NCBI GenBank assembly: GCA_015847255.1
Contig: JADLZK010002640.1
Span: forward strand, 1 to 64,000
Source of the DNA: Hyparrhenia diplandra
Lineage: Eukaryota > Streptophyta > Magnoliopsida > Poales > Poaceae
DNA length: 64,000 bases
Reading direction: 5' to 3'
Shown here in pieces: positions 22,618 to 34,552 of this stretch. The notes below the pieces were generated by a model, which saw only the letters and a list, made by a program, of their open reading frames with translations, had not been told where the DNA came from and ran no database searches. Every line of letters starts with the position of its first letter. Positions within the stretch are counted from its first letter, which is position 1. Both the position numbers and the translations under genes were made by a program.

Positions 22618-24374
22618 ATGGCCAGGCCACCAGCCAAGCGACCGTTGAGGGCGGTGTCGAGGTCTTGGCCGGCCTCGGTCTAGCTCGTCCCCATCTCCGT
22701 CCCGGATCTGTAGGGCTCGCTCGGTCGTCCCGGTGTTGCTCGTGCTGGCCGGGCAACGAACAGGGGCTCCGCCCCGTCGACGGCGAGGACCCTGGCGCCC
22801 AACACCGACGACGAGCTTGAAGTCGCGGCCGAGAACGACGACGACAGGCGAGGCGCCGCCGCCTTGTTCGCATCGACGCCGGTGACGCCCCGTTGGAGCT
22901 ACGCAGAGCCCATCGATGTCGACGACGACGACGACGATCCCTCCCGGTGACACTCAGCCTGAGGGGAGGTAAGAAGTCTAAGTGCTGACATGGTTCGATG
23001 AGATTAAGGATCAGAACAAGATCCGTGTAGCCGCCATCTCAGAACACCGTAGGCGTAAGTACTCGCTAGATCCGCCGGCCGCACCGGGCATTTGATTAGG
23101 CATATGAAATCCTCGTTCGCTAAATGTGATCATGCTACTAAGACCCAGGCTAAACTTGCTTTGAATCTTGATGGTTTGAGAAACTGGGTTTATGATCCTA
23201 TGGTTGCTCGCATGGAGTTGTGCATTTTGATTGCTAGACTTGACACGCCATTAGGGGTTGGTGCCACCCAAGCCTGGGAAGATTACATTAAGCGTGCACA
23301 TAATCCTCTGTTTGAACATGTTTCTAGGACCACCACCACTAGAGACATGGCTAAGCTTTTTGAGCAAAGAACGTAGTGTGATTGTTAAGTCTTTGTTGCC
23401 CGATGCATGTTACGTCTCTTTGACATCCGATATTTGATCCGGTAATTCTAAGGAGGATTACATTTCATTTGTTGCTCATTATGTGAATGCTGATTGGGAA
23501 CTACAAAAAGGTTATTGGTTTGAGGCTTATTGAGGCAAGCACATACCGGGTGCCAATATTGCCGATAGCATTTGTAATGTGGTTGAGGAGTTTAATTTGA
23601 TGAATAAAGTGTTTCTTTGTGACTTTAGATAATGCACCGCTAATTCTAAGGCTTTTGAAACTCTTGCTCCTACATTCTTTGGCTATTTGGGTTCCTATCC
23701 CGCACCTACTCATGATGATCCTAACAAAGTTAGGTACTTGCTTGTGCATCACGCGGTGTGTTTGCCATATTATGAATTTGATTGTTAAGTCCTGGTTTGA
23801 AAAGGATTAAGTCTTATCTTGAGGATTTTAGAACTCGCAATAAGCTTTTTAAATGCTTCTAATCAAAGGATTGCATTGTTCAAAAATTATTGTATTGCTA
23901 AGGGTGTTAGACCTAGAAAGTTTGGGTTTGGACATGGATGTTAGATGGAATTCTACTTATTTAATGCTTAAATCTTTGCTGACTAAAGATGAAAATACAG
24001 GCCAATATGTGTATAAGGAAGTTTTTTTCGTGTTCATTAATTCAAACTATGAAAAGGTTCTTTTGACTCCTTTGCATTGGCATATTCTTTGAACAGATAA
24101 TGAGTTTCCCTGGAACTTTTTATGAGTGCATTGTTGTTCTATCCGGTGTTTACTACCCTACTTCTCCATTGGTTCTCAAGATAGTATTCTTGACATTGCC
24201 GAGCTTTTGAAACAAGCTGAATCGATAATAATTTTAGATCCATTGCACTACCTATGAAGCTTAAATTACTTAAGTCTTGGGAAAAACCACCATTCTTTGT
24301 TTGCTTTTGCTTTAGTTCTTGATCCTAGAGGTAAGTTTCCGCCTTTGTATTCATTGCTTGACCTTCTTGGTAAG
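22618..24374 (+). pseudogene. hAT transposase (BED-finger, ricesleeper type), broken and truncated
   Basis: Family knowledge: hAT transposases have an N-terminal BED zinc finger, an RNase H-like core and a C-terminal hATC dimerisation domain. Seen: a degenerate BED region at about 22969-23115 (DEIKDQNKIRVAAI, KYSLDP, then RHMKSSFAKCDH) in which the usual Cys-x2-Cys pair is no longer recognisable. Then follow RMELCILIARLDTPLG (from about 23160), ADSICNVVEEFNLMNKVF, TLDNA (from about 23620), CHIMNLIVKSW, NASNQRIALFKNYCIAKGV, DMDVRWNSTYLMLKSLL and LDPRGKF near 24320. These segments lie in different frames separated by stops and shifts. The hATC domain is missing because the Gypsy LTR begins at 24375. 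Not functional as written. Confidence 0.85.
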
Positions 24375-25668
24375 TGTCGGGAACCTAAATATTGGGCCCC
24401 GAGATATTCTCCAAACAACGAGAATCACTTAGGCCCATCGTGGTCGATAAAACCTAGCCCTGTCATCATCCCACTTAGAAGGACAGCCCAACAGCGACGG
24501 ACCAGGCCAAGGCCACGGCGCATACATGAAGACGGAGCCGGCCCACGAGCGGCCCACAGGAGTCACCACATGACGAAGGAGCTCTACCACGCCGGAAGGA
24601 CAAGGTCGTGGACCTTTACAAGACGGAGAACCGTATCGCTCCACGTCATCACCACCGACCCAAGGCTCTGACTCTACCAAAAATTGTCTCGCCCGAGGGT
24701 GACCTAGCTCACCACCCTCGGGGATGGCATGGGATTCGCCCGCCCGAGGGTGGCCTAGCACACCACCGGGCGACCTTCCACCTCGCCCGAGGGAGACCCA
24801 GCCCTCAACTCGGGCAAGGTGGCCCAACCTACTCACCCAGGTCGCTGGGCCCTCGGGCGTGGGAGGTTCCGTCTAAAGAAGGGAAACAAATGTATTTAAT
24901 GTACTGCTGCCAGCCAGACGAGGCGCTGTGGCCATCGACACGCCAAACCAAATCGGCCCGCCAAATCACTTTCCAAACTGGAACATGGGACACAAAAGCT
25001 GAACCGGTGACATATTACGCCGCTTCGGCCACGGAAAACCAGGACAACACTGTTTATTTCCCGAAACACAGCCAAGGCGCCACGTTGGGCGAACCCTCGT
25101 GCTCATGACACACCGCAACCCGCGTCCACTGGGGCGCCCCTCGCCATGCGGACTGTGAGGGACGCCTCCACGACCCTGAGGGGGCCACACGAGGGGAACG
25201 GCACGTCGCCACCGGATCAAGACGCGTGTCTTCATCAAAGCGACATCCAAGCCAACCAACCCTCGCCGCCGCGACATGCAACAAGTATAGCCTCGGGAAT
25301 TAGCCACCTAGGCACCCACATATGTAAACATTACCTCCCTCTTCCTCCTATAAAAGGGGAGTAATGCCCCATTAGCGGGGATCGAGCGAGAAAACCCGAC
25401 CACCACCACCACTACCACGATCGTGGGGCTTGAGACTAGCATCTCTCCCTCACACCGCTTGTAACCCCTACTACAAGCTCTCCTTTGAGCGCGAGGTAAC
25501 ACGAGCAGACACCACCCGCTGGACGTAGGGCCCCGTTGGCCTAAACCAGATAAACCCGTCGCGGTCCGCGAAACCATCTTGCGCCACGCTCATTGGGGAG
25601 GAGGCACGCAGCCTAGAAATTCTTTATTGCCGCACCGAGGCACCCCCGGTTCTCGGAAAACGCCGGCA
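24375..25668 (+). repeat. 5' LTR of Ty3/Gypsy copy 1
   Basis: It begins TGTCGGGAACC directly after gtaag inside the hAT gene and ends ...cggca just before a primer-binding site. A homologous LTR starts at 52998 and matches along its length with scattered changes. A promoter-like tataaaag lies at 25349-25356, and a possible poly(A)/R region follows (ctcacaccgcttgtaaccc). Length about 1.3 kb. It contains short Gly/Pro-coding frames that are not genes. Confidence 0.85.
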
Positions 25669-25670
25669 GC

Positions 25671-25688
25671 TGGCGCCGCTGTAGGGGA
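25671..25688 (+). promoter_or_regulatory. Primer-binding site of Gypsy copy 1
   Basis: tggcgccg followed by a gggga stretch two bases after the LTR. From memory this resembles the 3' end complement of tRNA-Asp used by many plant Gypsy elements. The exact tRNA is an inference. Confidence 0.6.
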
Positions 25689-27011
25689 CGCCTGTGTGCA
25701 ATCCACATCTCCATCAGCCCTCATGGCGTTTCCACCTTCGCTTCCACCCCGCCGCCGGAAAGCACGAAGCCCCAAGGTAACACCGCCGTTTCTTCGACGC
25801 CGGGGTTCGTGGGCGCCGGTCACAACTATGAGATGATCCTTTGCCCGATATGACGGCGAAAGAAGGGCAAGATCGCCGGCGCGGGCGGTCCGCCATCACG
25901 CCGCCGTGCAAGGCGGGCAAGGCGGATCCACCGGCCAAGACTAGGGCGCGCTCACGCAATGTATTCCGAATCCGACGATGCACCACCAAAGGTTAACTCA
26001 CGGGAGGGTCCCCGGTGAACCCTAGGCACGGGGAAGATCCTTCCTCGGCGCCGCCCGCGGCAGATACCCGTAAAACCCTAATCGCCGGGAGAACGCGCCC
26101 ACGCCGCTGGTACCGAAGGAATCCCCAGAATCCTCGCCGGCGGAAACTTCAATTGAAGCCGCCGCGAAGTGAGAGCGCGGGCCAGGCCCCCGCCGCCCCA
26201 CGGGAACGCTTATCCCACGTGACGATTACGCTGAAGAGCGCATCCGCCAAAGGATGCCGCCGCGACCCCGTCCCCGCCTCCTCATCCGGCACGCGATTGG
26301 GGCCTCGGTCCCGGAATTGACGGACTCGCTCTACCGTCCGGAGAACAGAGACTTCCTCCGCGCGTCGCGCCCCGAACCGACGACGAGGGCGATTATTATG
26401 ACCCCACGCTGGAATGCTTCAATATAGAGATCCAGAGCAAGATGGCCGCCTCACCGACGCCTCGACGAAGATGAGGCGGACATACCGCCACGACGGGCCG
26501 CGGCACCAGCAGCCTTTCGCCCCTCGTCCCGGCCCCGTAGCGGCGCCCGAGTGCTCGCCGGCGAGAATGCGCGAGCTGCGGAATCTGCAGGACCGCGATC
26601 CGAAAGCGAGTCCGCTAGCGACTTCGACGCATCGGAGCGTAACATCCAACGGGAGCAAGCTCAACACGCGCAGGCCCGAGGCGCCCCTGTGCTCGCGGCG
26701 GCGGAGGTCGCGGCGGACCCGATGGGGTGCCTCCACTTCCGACATAGCTGCCCCGCTCAACGAGCCAGCCTCAACGTGGCGGCGACCGCCATGCCGGGTG
26801 CGCCGAAATGCCCGAAGCCCTCTACCACCGAGGGAAGACGATTCGAGGGCCTTCGCCAACTCCTCGGCAAGGGCCGTACGCCAGCCGGAAGTCTCGCCCC
26901 CGGATCGGTGACGCCACAACGACGGAGGAGTCCGCGGGTCGGCAGTGGCTCCGGCCCGACTGAACAAAGCCGAGCCTCGGGAAGGCGGTCGGGAGCGCCT
27001 AGTCGACAACC
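25689..27011 (+). pseudogene. Gypsy copy 1 leader and upstream gag region
   Basis: Homologous to 54317-55630 of copy 2: shared words include caccttcg/tttccacc near the start, ttattatgac then gaatgcttcaatatagagatcc, and gcctcacc. Frames are short and switch often. I can identify no domain here with confidence; in grass Gypsy elements this stretch precedes the capsid part of gag. The copy stops at the insertion at 27012. Confidence 0.6.
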
Positions 27012-29172
27012 CAGAATGACCTTGATGTCGCCTAGGAGGCCTAGAGGGGGGTGAATAGGCACGCACCTTAAAATCACCTGTAAAACAAACTTCGGCGGTT
27101 TGAACAACGCTGCGGCGCTGCCGCCTCGCTCCGGCGCTTTGCTTGTCTGCGTCGGCTGCCGCCTCGCCGTCGCGGCGGTGACCGCTCGTCACGGGCACCG
27201 CGCCGCGCTGGCATACAAACACAAACAGTAGGTTTGAAATCTAAACAACGAAACTTAGATCGAGTGAATATCCCAAGTTCACGCACACAAATATATCACA
27301 TATATCCAATAGAATGTGCCGGGAACTCCTCAACAAAGTAGATCGGGATGAAACCCTAGCTCACAAGAATAATATGCAAGAATGTAAATAGCACGCGTGA
27401 GACAAGGATTTTTCCCGTGGTTCACCGTCGCCACAAAGGCCGGGTTACGCCCACGTTGTTGAGGTATCCACAAAAGGATTGGGATTCGCCACACAAAAGC
27501 CGCCCCTTCCTCGTTCTCAAGTCAAGGGAGTGAACCCTTGGGATGAGGGGTGATTTTCTTGATTTTGAGTGAGGTTACAAACCTCCCAAGGCTGCCACAC
27601 GAAGAGGCAAGCTCAAGGGCGACGCCCTTAGCCGTCTAGGAGCAAGCTCCAAGAGGAAAGAACCCTAGGGTTCGGCCAAACGCGTGAACCAAATGCTCTT
27701 TCAAGTTGGGGAAGTAGTAGATCCGCCTCCACAAGCGGTTCTTTGCCTTTTCCCTCAAGATTTGATGGTGGAATCGAAATCTTGGCTTGGGGAAGGAGGA
27801 GCAACAATGGAGGAGTGAGAGAGAGCAAGAGGTTCATTTTTTACGGCTCTTTGCCGCGAGGTAGGAGATGAAGTGAGCCGGATGACCGCTGGGAGGGGTA
27901 GGAATGGTATTTATACCCGACCGGGCCTAACGGTCGGATTTGCGCGCATCGCCGCATTTAACACGCTGGTAATCGCTTGCATGCATCACTTGCCTCACTT
28001 ACGAGCAAAGACGCCGCGCTTGCCCGAAATAAACAAAGTGTAAAAGTGTCTCTACCGTATGCATTTTGGCCGGAGGTGATGTTTTTGGTCGATTTGGAGG
28101 TTTGAGCATTTAGTTCACATGTAGCCAAAGGTCCTAGGATCCCTCTTAATAGTACGACATGTCCTAAACTCAAGATTCAAAACATAAATGAAATTAAACC
28201 TCCATGAGTCTAGGTTGCCATCCGTTGCACTTGAAGGTTCCATCAACTGTACATCATCCTCTATCATCTTTGTCTCATCTCTTAGAGCAAATATATCTTG
28301 TGCATGTGACTTGAACCATTTCCACAAATATGAGTTCACCTCCATGGCTTCAAGTCACTCACACTAATGATTTGATCCTCAACACAATATGACTCCTCAT
28401 AGCTTGATTAGTTCCTCGACTAAATGCAAGTACTCTCTTCTTCACCTTAGCCATGGTACCTCGGTCCCAAGCCAACGCTTGCCCTTCACCTTCGCTTAGT
28501 ACCTCGAAGCCCTTTCCTTGCTATCTTCACCTTATCAAGATACACTCAAGTCACATCATATCAAGCAACCATTGAATAACCGTTTTCTTCAACATTTTGA
28601 TCCTTGCTTGATTATTTTTTGCGATATGAATGTTGAGACCAATCAAGCTTCGGTTTGACTCACATAGAGACATACATGGATCAACATCAATATGGTCAAG
28701 CCAATTCACGGTTCCTTATATCCTATCATTTTGGATTGACACTCCAACACTTATTTCAATCTTCTATTCATGGGAAACAAGCCATTATAGAGACCAATCC
28801 AAAATCATCAACTCTTGTCTCATTTGCCTTTTGCCAAGTATGCTTGCTTTCACATGATGCTATGATATTCCACAACATATAAGCCATTTCCTTGATTCCA
28901 TTTGCATTGTTGTCTTTTGCTTGAACTAGATTGTTTTCATCATCTTCTAGTACAACAATACACACAATTTGGCTTTGCTTCCATACTATGTGGAATACCA
29001 TCAAGTTTGCTTACTTGTTGAACCTTGAATATACTTGTTACTACATAATCCACAAGTATATGTAATAGACTCGATTTCTGTTCAACACTTAGCAAACTTA
29101 TTAGACCTTTAATTATGTTGTCATTCAATTCACCAAAACCCACTAAAGGGCTAGATGCACTTTCACAATCCG
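27012..29172. mobile_element. Unclassified 2.2-kb insertion in Gypsy copy 1
   Basis: Copy 2 runs straight through this point (about 55605-55635), whereas copy 1 has about 2.2 kb of unrelated, largely AT-rich DNA. The word cgacaacc occurs at 27004-27011 and 29173-29180 and may be an 8-bp TSD, though the host sequence itself is repetitive here. The left end contains cctaggaggcctagaggggg. The right end, read on the minus strand, has gtgaaagtgcatctagccc, an end I have seen in grass repeats without being able to classify it. No transposase or pol frame was found inside. Confidence 0.6.
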
Positions 29173-30270
29173 CGACAACCGCCCGTCTCGGGAGCTTTTA
29201 GAAGACCCCCGACAAGGCGAATCCGAGGCGCCCCGACCTCCGGAGAAGAAATCGAAGCGACAACGAAGCTCGCCGCGAGGGCGGCTCACCTCGGGCGGCC
29301 GGGCGGGGACGAACGCAAGTCGCGCCGGGAAGACCGAGGGTACTCCCCGGATCCACGGGGCCACTGAGGGCCTTCACAAGGGATATCGGGGAGGGCACCA
29401 CTCCCGTGGCGCTTCAGGCCTCCCAACCACATTGAGAAGTACTCGGGAGAGACTCGTCCCGGCATATGGCTGACCGACTATCTACCGGGCATGTCAATTT
29501 CTTGAGGGGCACCACGATGATAAAGTAATAATCGAATTTGCCTGGCCTCATTTCGGCTAGGGCCTCGGCGGAACACCTTCCACCAGACCTCATATCAAAG
29601 CAGGCGAGTTGGAGAGAACCTTCCGAGGTAACTTCGGGGCACGTACCTACGCCGGGTAACTCATGGGACCTCGGAATCGGAAGTGAACCAGACGAGTCCT
29701 GCGTGACTACATCCGGCGCTTCTCAAGCAACGGACCGAGCTCCCTAACGTGACGGATTCGACGTCATAGGGGCCTTCTTGGCGGCACCACTTGCCGTGAT
29801 CTCGTGGAAGAAGCTAGGGCGCGTAGGACTCCAACCGAGGGCGAAGAAGCCGGGATGGACATCGCCACCAAGTTAAGCTAGCCGGAGAGAAGGCGGTCGG
29901 GGCTTTTTGTTCAATCGGGGCTTGGGCGGGAAAGCGCAAGGAAGAGGACCGAGAGGGATCCCGGCCTCGGGAGGGCAAGAAGAAGAAGAAAAAGGACAAG
30001 AGCCGCAAGGGCAAGGGTCAAACCCTCAACGCAGACGATGAAGACATGGTGGCCGCGGTCGACCGCAAAGGGGCCCCGGCCCCGCCACTAGAGACCTTCG
30101 ACAAAGATGCTCAAGAAGCCGTGCGAATCACGGCTACCTCCGTCAAGCACACCCTCGAGGAGTGCAAAACGGTCGCAAAACACTTCGCCAAGCTCAAGGC
30201 CATTCCCGAGGAGGAAGAGGAAGGTGCACCCGAGGGTAGTGCCGAGGGGAACAAGGGTTTCGAAAGGTGA
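29173..30270 (+). pseudogene. Gypsy copy 1 gag (capsid region)
   Basis: Pieces of a retrotransposon gag protein are spread over frames: IEKYSGE at about 29430, WLTDYL, a region homologous to the RQFRGNF/GTY stretch near 29620-29660, then DYIRRFS, KQRTEL and DVIGAFLAGT up to about 29800. A basic/acidic tail follows around 29940-30260, with HTLEECKTVAKHFAKLK and an EEEEE run. Family knowledge: this protein forms the virus-like particle in the cytoplasm. At least five frame changes make it non-coding as written. Confidence 0.75.
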
Positions 30271-30393
30271 ACAATCGCTTCATGATCTTCGGCGGCAACA
30301 CCAAGAATATGTCGATGCGCGCAACGCAAGAAGGAATGGCGAGAGGTGTATGCGACGTAACCGGGCGATCCCGGCTACGCAAGTGGTCGGATC

Positions 30394-33300
30394 AAGCCAT
30401 CACCTTCGACCGCCGGATCACCCTCGGCACATCCCAAACCCAGGGCTTATCCATTGGTGGTGGATCCCATCATTGCCAATACCCGGCTCACCAAGGTCCT
30501 CATGGACGGAGGAAGCGGCCTCAACCTCATCTCTGAGGGAAACGCTTGACCTCCTGGGGTAGACAAGTCTAAGATCCGCCCGGGAGGGCGGCTTTCAACG
30601 GCGCCGCCCCCGGCAAGCAACCGGGGAAGCCCCTCGGGCGGTCGACCTACCGGTTTGTTTGGGGACCCCTCGAACCGGGCAAGAGACTCTCACCTTTGAG
30701 ATCCTCGGGGTCCGAGGTACATACCACGCACTCCCGGGCGGCCTTGCTATGCCAAATTCATGGTCGTCCCCAAACTACACCTACCTCAAGCTCAAGATGC
30801 CGGGTCGAAGGGTGTCATCACGCCCGGCCCCTCGCACCATCATGCATATGAGTGCGATGTAGAGAGCGTGGAGTACGCCGGGCGCTCGCCATTGCCGAGG
30901 CACTCATTGCCGACGCAAAGAAGAGCTTTGTCGAGATCACGATCGGAAGCACGAGGCCAAAGCGCCGCTTGGCCCCGGGAGCTTTGTGCCCTCCTCGGGC
31001 ACCAAGAAGATCCCACTCGATCCTAAGCAACCGAAGGAGAAGCTGGCGACCATCGGCTCGAGTGGATCCAAAATAGGAAGCGTGCTGCTCGTCGACTTCC
31101 TCCGCGCGTAACGCCAAGACGTTTCGCGTGGGGACCCTCGGACATACCCGGGCATACCGAGGGATGTCGCCGAAAGCACTCCCTAGATATCCGGCGGGCT
31201 CAAAGCCAGTCATGCGGCGCTTGCGCCGTTTTGATGACGCCAAGCGGAAGATCATCGGCGAGGAGATCCACAAGCTACGTGAGGCCGGATTTATAAAAGA
31301 AGTATTCCACGGTGGTTAGCTAATCTCGTATTAGTAGAGAAAAAGAATGGGAAATGGAGGATGTGTGTGGACTACACTAGTCTAAACAAAGCATGTCCGA
31401 AAGTTCCCTTTCCTTTGCCTCGAATCGACCAAATTGTCGACTCCATCGCGGGATGCTTAAACTTTGTCCTTTCTCGACGATATTCCGGTTACCACCGGAT
31501 CAAAATGAAAGAATCCGACCCACCAGCTCGCGACTTCGTTCATAACACCCTTCGGGATGTATTGCTACCTCACAATGCCCTTTGGGTTGAGGAACGGGGC
31601 AACGTACCGGCGGTGCATGCAAATCATCTTCGGAGAACTCATCGGAAGGATTGTGGAAGCCTATGTCGACGACATAGTGGTCAAATCCAAGAAAAACGGC
31701 GGACCTCGTGGGAGACCTCGGGGAAACCTTCGAATGTCTAAACAAGAAGGGAGTCAAGCTCAACCCCAAAAAAATGTGTGTTTGGGGTCCCTCGAGGGAT
31801 GCTCTTTTTGGGTTTCATCGTCTCTCAACGAGGCATCGAAGCCAACCCGACCAAGGTTGATGCAATCACCAAGATGGGGCCAATCCGAGACCTCAAAGGA
31901 GTCTAGAAGGTCATGGGCTGCTTTGGCATCATTAAGCGAGGTTCATTTCGCTACCGGGAAAGGGGCCTCTCCCCTCTATCGGCTCCCTTCAAGAAGTCCG
32001 GCGCTTTGCACGGACCCGAGGGCGAGGTAGCCCCTCGGTAACCTCAAGAAGCTCGACTAGTCCACCAATCCTGGTACCTCCAAACCCAAGAGACCTTGCT
32101 CCTCTACATTACGCCACTACTTTCGGGCAGTCGGTGCGTGGTTGTAGTGGAGCGTCGGGAAGAGGGGCACACGTTGCCAATTCAGCGCCCGTTTACTTCA
32201 TCGATGAGGTGCTTTCCGACACCAAGACTTGGTACTCGCGGATGCAAAAACTACTTTATGCGCTATCGTACTAACGCGAAGAAAAAACTCGCCACTACTT
32301 CCTCAGCGCACCCGGTTGCGTGGTATCCTCATTCCCCTCGGGAAATCATCGAACCGAGAGGCCACGGGAAGAGTGGCAAAGTGGGGCGGTGGAGCTCATG
32401 GGCGAGACAATATCATTTCGTCTGCAAGGCGATAAAGTCTCAAGTCTTGGCGATTTTGTAGCCGAATGGGCGATCACGCCAATTACTCCGGCACCCATCC
32501 AAGCCGAGTCTTTGGACCATGTATTTCGATGGGTCAATGATGAAGACGGGTGCGGGGGCGGTTTGCTCTTCATTTCACCCCTCGGGGTTCACACGAGGTA
32601 CGTCATCGGCCGCATTTCCCGGCCTCCAACAACGTCCACGGAATCACGAGGCTTTTGGTCAATGGTCTCGGATCGCGGCGGACCTCGGGATCAGACGGTT
32701 GGAAGCGGAGGGATTCGCCTGGCGGTTATCGATCAAGTCATGAAGGCCTCGGCGTGCCACGACCCCAAGATGGAAGCATATTGCCGAAGTGCGCAAACCG
32801 GAGGAAAAGTTCCACGGGCTTGAGCACAAGCACACACCAAGACGTTACAATGAGGTCGGCGGACGCCCGAACTCGCCAAGGTAGCTACGACGCCGAGGTA
32901 CCGTTCCCCGAGCGTACTCACCCGAGATCTCAACGAGCCCTCGGTTAAGTACCTCCCTTTGGAAATACCCTCGGGGGGCTCACGAAAACAACTCGGAACA
33001 AACCGCGCCCCAAGCTATGGCGATCGACCAAGACCACATTTGGAGAGAACCTCTATTGGAGTACCTCTCGGGGAGAACTACCCGAGGATAAGACCGAGGC
33101 TCGCCCGGTTGGCCGAAAGGGCAAAGTCGTCCTGCGCTAATTGGAGACAAAAAGAACTCTACAAGAAAGGAGCCTCGGGGGTATACATGCGATGCATACC
33201 CTCGGCGGAGGGCAAAGATTTGCTTAAGGACACCACCAGGGAGTGTGGCCATCATGCCGCCAGGGACTCTTGTCGGTAAAGTCTTCGAGACAAGGCTTTC

Positions 33301-34258
33301 TACTCGGCCCTCGCGGTACGGGGCAGCGGCGAGGTCATGCTTTTGCTGGGTGAGTGGTTCTACGCGACGCAAGATGCATCTACCAAGACAAGCCTGCGAG
33401 ACCATACCTCGGACATGGCCATTCGCGGTGTGGGGGCTCGACATGATCGGTCCCTCAAAAGGGCGCACGGAGGACACACTCATGTCCTAGTCGCCATCGA
33501 CAAGTTCTCCAAGTGGATCGAAGCCCGAGCTGTGGTGAACCCTCGGACGGAGGAAAGCGGTGAAGTTCTTTACGAACATCATTGCCCGTTTTGGAGTCGA
33601 ACTCTATCATCACGGATAACGGAACCAACCGTAGGAAAAAAGTTCCTTGACTTTTGTGATGACTACGGCATCCGGGTTGACACCTCGGCCGTAGCCCACC
33701 CAAGGACCAACGGTCAAGTGGAGCGTGCCAATGGCATGATCCTACAAGGACTCAAGCCAAGGATCTTCAATGGTGAACGAAGACGGGAAGAAATGGTACC
33801 GGGAACTACCGTCGGTACTATGGAGCCTTCGAACAACGAAAAGCCGAGCCACGGGCTTCACCCCATTCTTTCTAGTCTATGGAGCGGCGATCTTGCCTAC
33901 GACATTGAATATGGGTCTCCAAAGGCTGCGAGCCTACACCCGGCGGGGGCAACCGTGAGCAAGGCAAGATTCCATCGACCAAGTCGATAAGGCCCGAGAC
34001 GTCGCACTTTTGAATTTAGCAAGATACCAACAAGCTCTACGCTAGTATCATGCCAGCGGCGAAGTCTCGGGAGTTCCAAGTCAACGACCCGTACTCGGTG
34101 ACGGGGATAACAAGGGGCGCCACAAACTCACACCACCTTGGGAAGGGCCATATTTCATCAGAAATACTAAGGCCCGAACCTACAAGTTGAAGAATGAGAA
34201 GGGCTAAGTCTACTCCAACGCTTGGAACATAGAACGGACTACGTCGCTTCTACCCTTA
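30394..34258 (+). pseudogene. Gypsy copy 1 pol: protease, reverse transcriptase, RNase H, integrase
   Basis: Domains appear in Gypsy order. Protease: VDPIIANT then LMDGGSGLNLI, catalytic Asp codon at 30505-30507. Reverse transcriptase about 31190-31920: CVDYTSLNKACPK, SGYHRIKMKESD, YLTMPFGLRN, and the catalytic YVDD at 31662-31673. RNase H: YFDGSMMKTGAGAV from 32519. Integrase: zinc-finger remnant CGHHAA near 33250, WGLDMIGPSKG, VAIDKFSKWIEARAV, CDDYGIRVDTSAVAHPRTNG, QVERANGMI. The end is NAWNIE followed by RRFYP and the stop at 34256-34258, typical of this element group. RT-RNaseH-integrase order shows Ty3/Gypsy rather than Copia. Roughly a dozen frameshifts and stops interrupt the frame. 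Many affect runs such as GGG or CCC and are absent from copy 2, which has its own breaks. Confidence 0.88.
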
Positions 34259-34552
34259 ACCTCGCACTAGAAGTCAAACACTTATGTTCTTTTTCGCTCA
34301 ATAAAAGATTTACATCTTTTACGAAGAGAAGCTTCTTGTGCATACCTTAAGGAGTCTTAGCCTCGGCCCAAAGACAAGACTAAAACTCCTCGGGGGCTAC
34401 ACGGGGGGACCCCCTCGGGGAACCCCTCCTCTTTCTTTTTTTCGAAACTTTTTTTTCAAGGAAAAAATTTCTCCTACAGCACACTTGAATCGATTGTTTA
34501 AGTTGCGAAGGTCAAAAGCTGCCTTACAAATCCTAAGTGAGATAGCCGAAGT
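34259..34552 (+). other. Post-pol region of Gypsy copy 1
   Basis: A non-coding tail with ctcgggggctac, homologous in style to the spacer after pol in large grass Gypsy elements. It stops where the LTR-like block starts at 34553. Confidence 0.5.

Larger units (their letters stand above)
21840..24374 (+). mobile_element. Decayed hAT element, truncated by a Gypsy insertion
   Basis: It contains the transposase remnant listed separately, preceded by a leader region (TATA-like catataaaac at about 22052, probable leader introns at 22315-22570). Before that come GC-rich cggcccgg/gcacggc repeats (21846-21985) of the kind found near the ends of grass ricesleeper-type hAT elements. The left terminus was not located. 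The right part ends abruptly at the LTR starting at 24375, so the 3' end lies beyond the Gypsy insertion and outside what I can match in the window. Confidence 0.65.

Noticed and set aside
20202..22953. Many long overlapping frames of 75-270 residues on both strands
   Set aside because: Composition is R/P/G/A-rich with no conserved motif; GC-rich DNA lacks stops by chance, and part of it is hAT leader.
24429..25577. Proline/glycine-rich frames in the Gypsy LTR
   Set aside because: They fall wholly within an LTR and are not conserved in frame with the homologous LTR at 52998.
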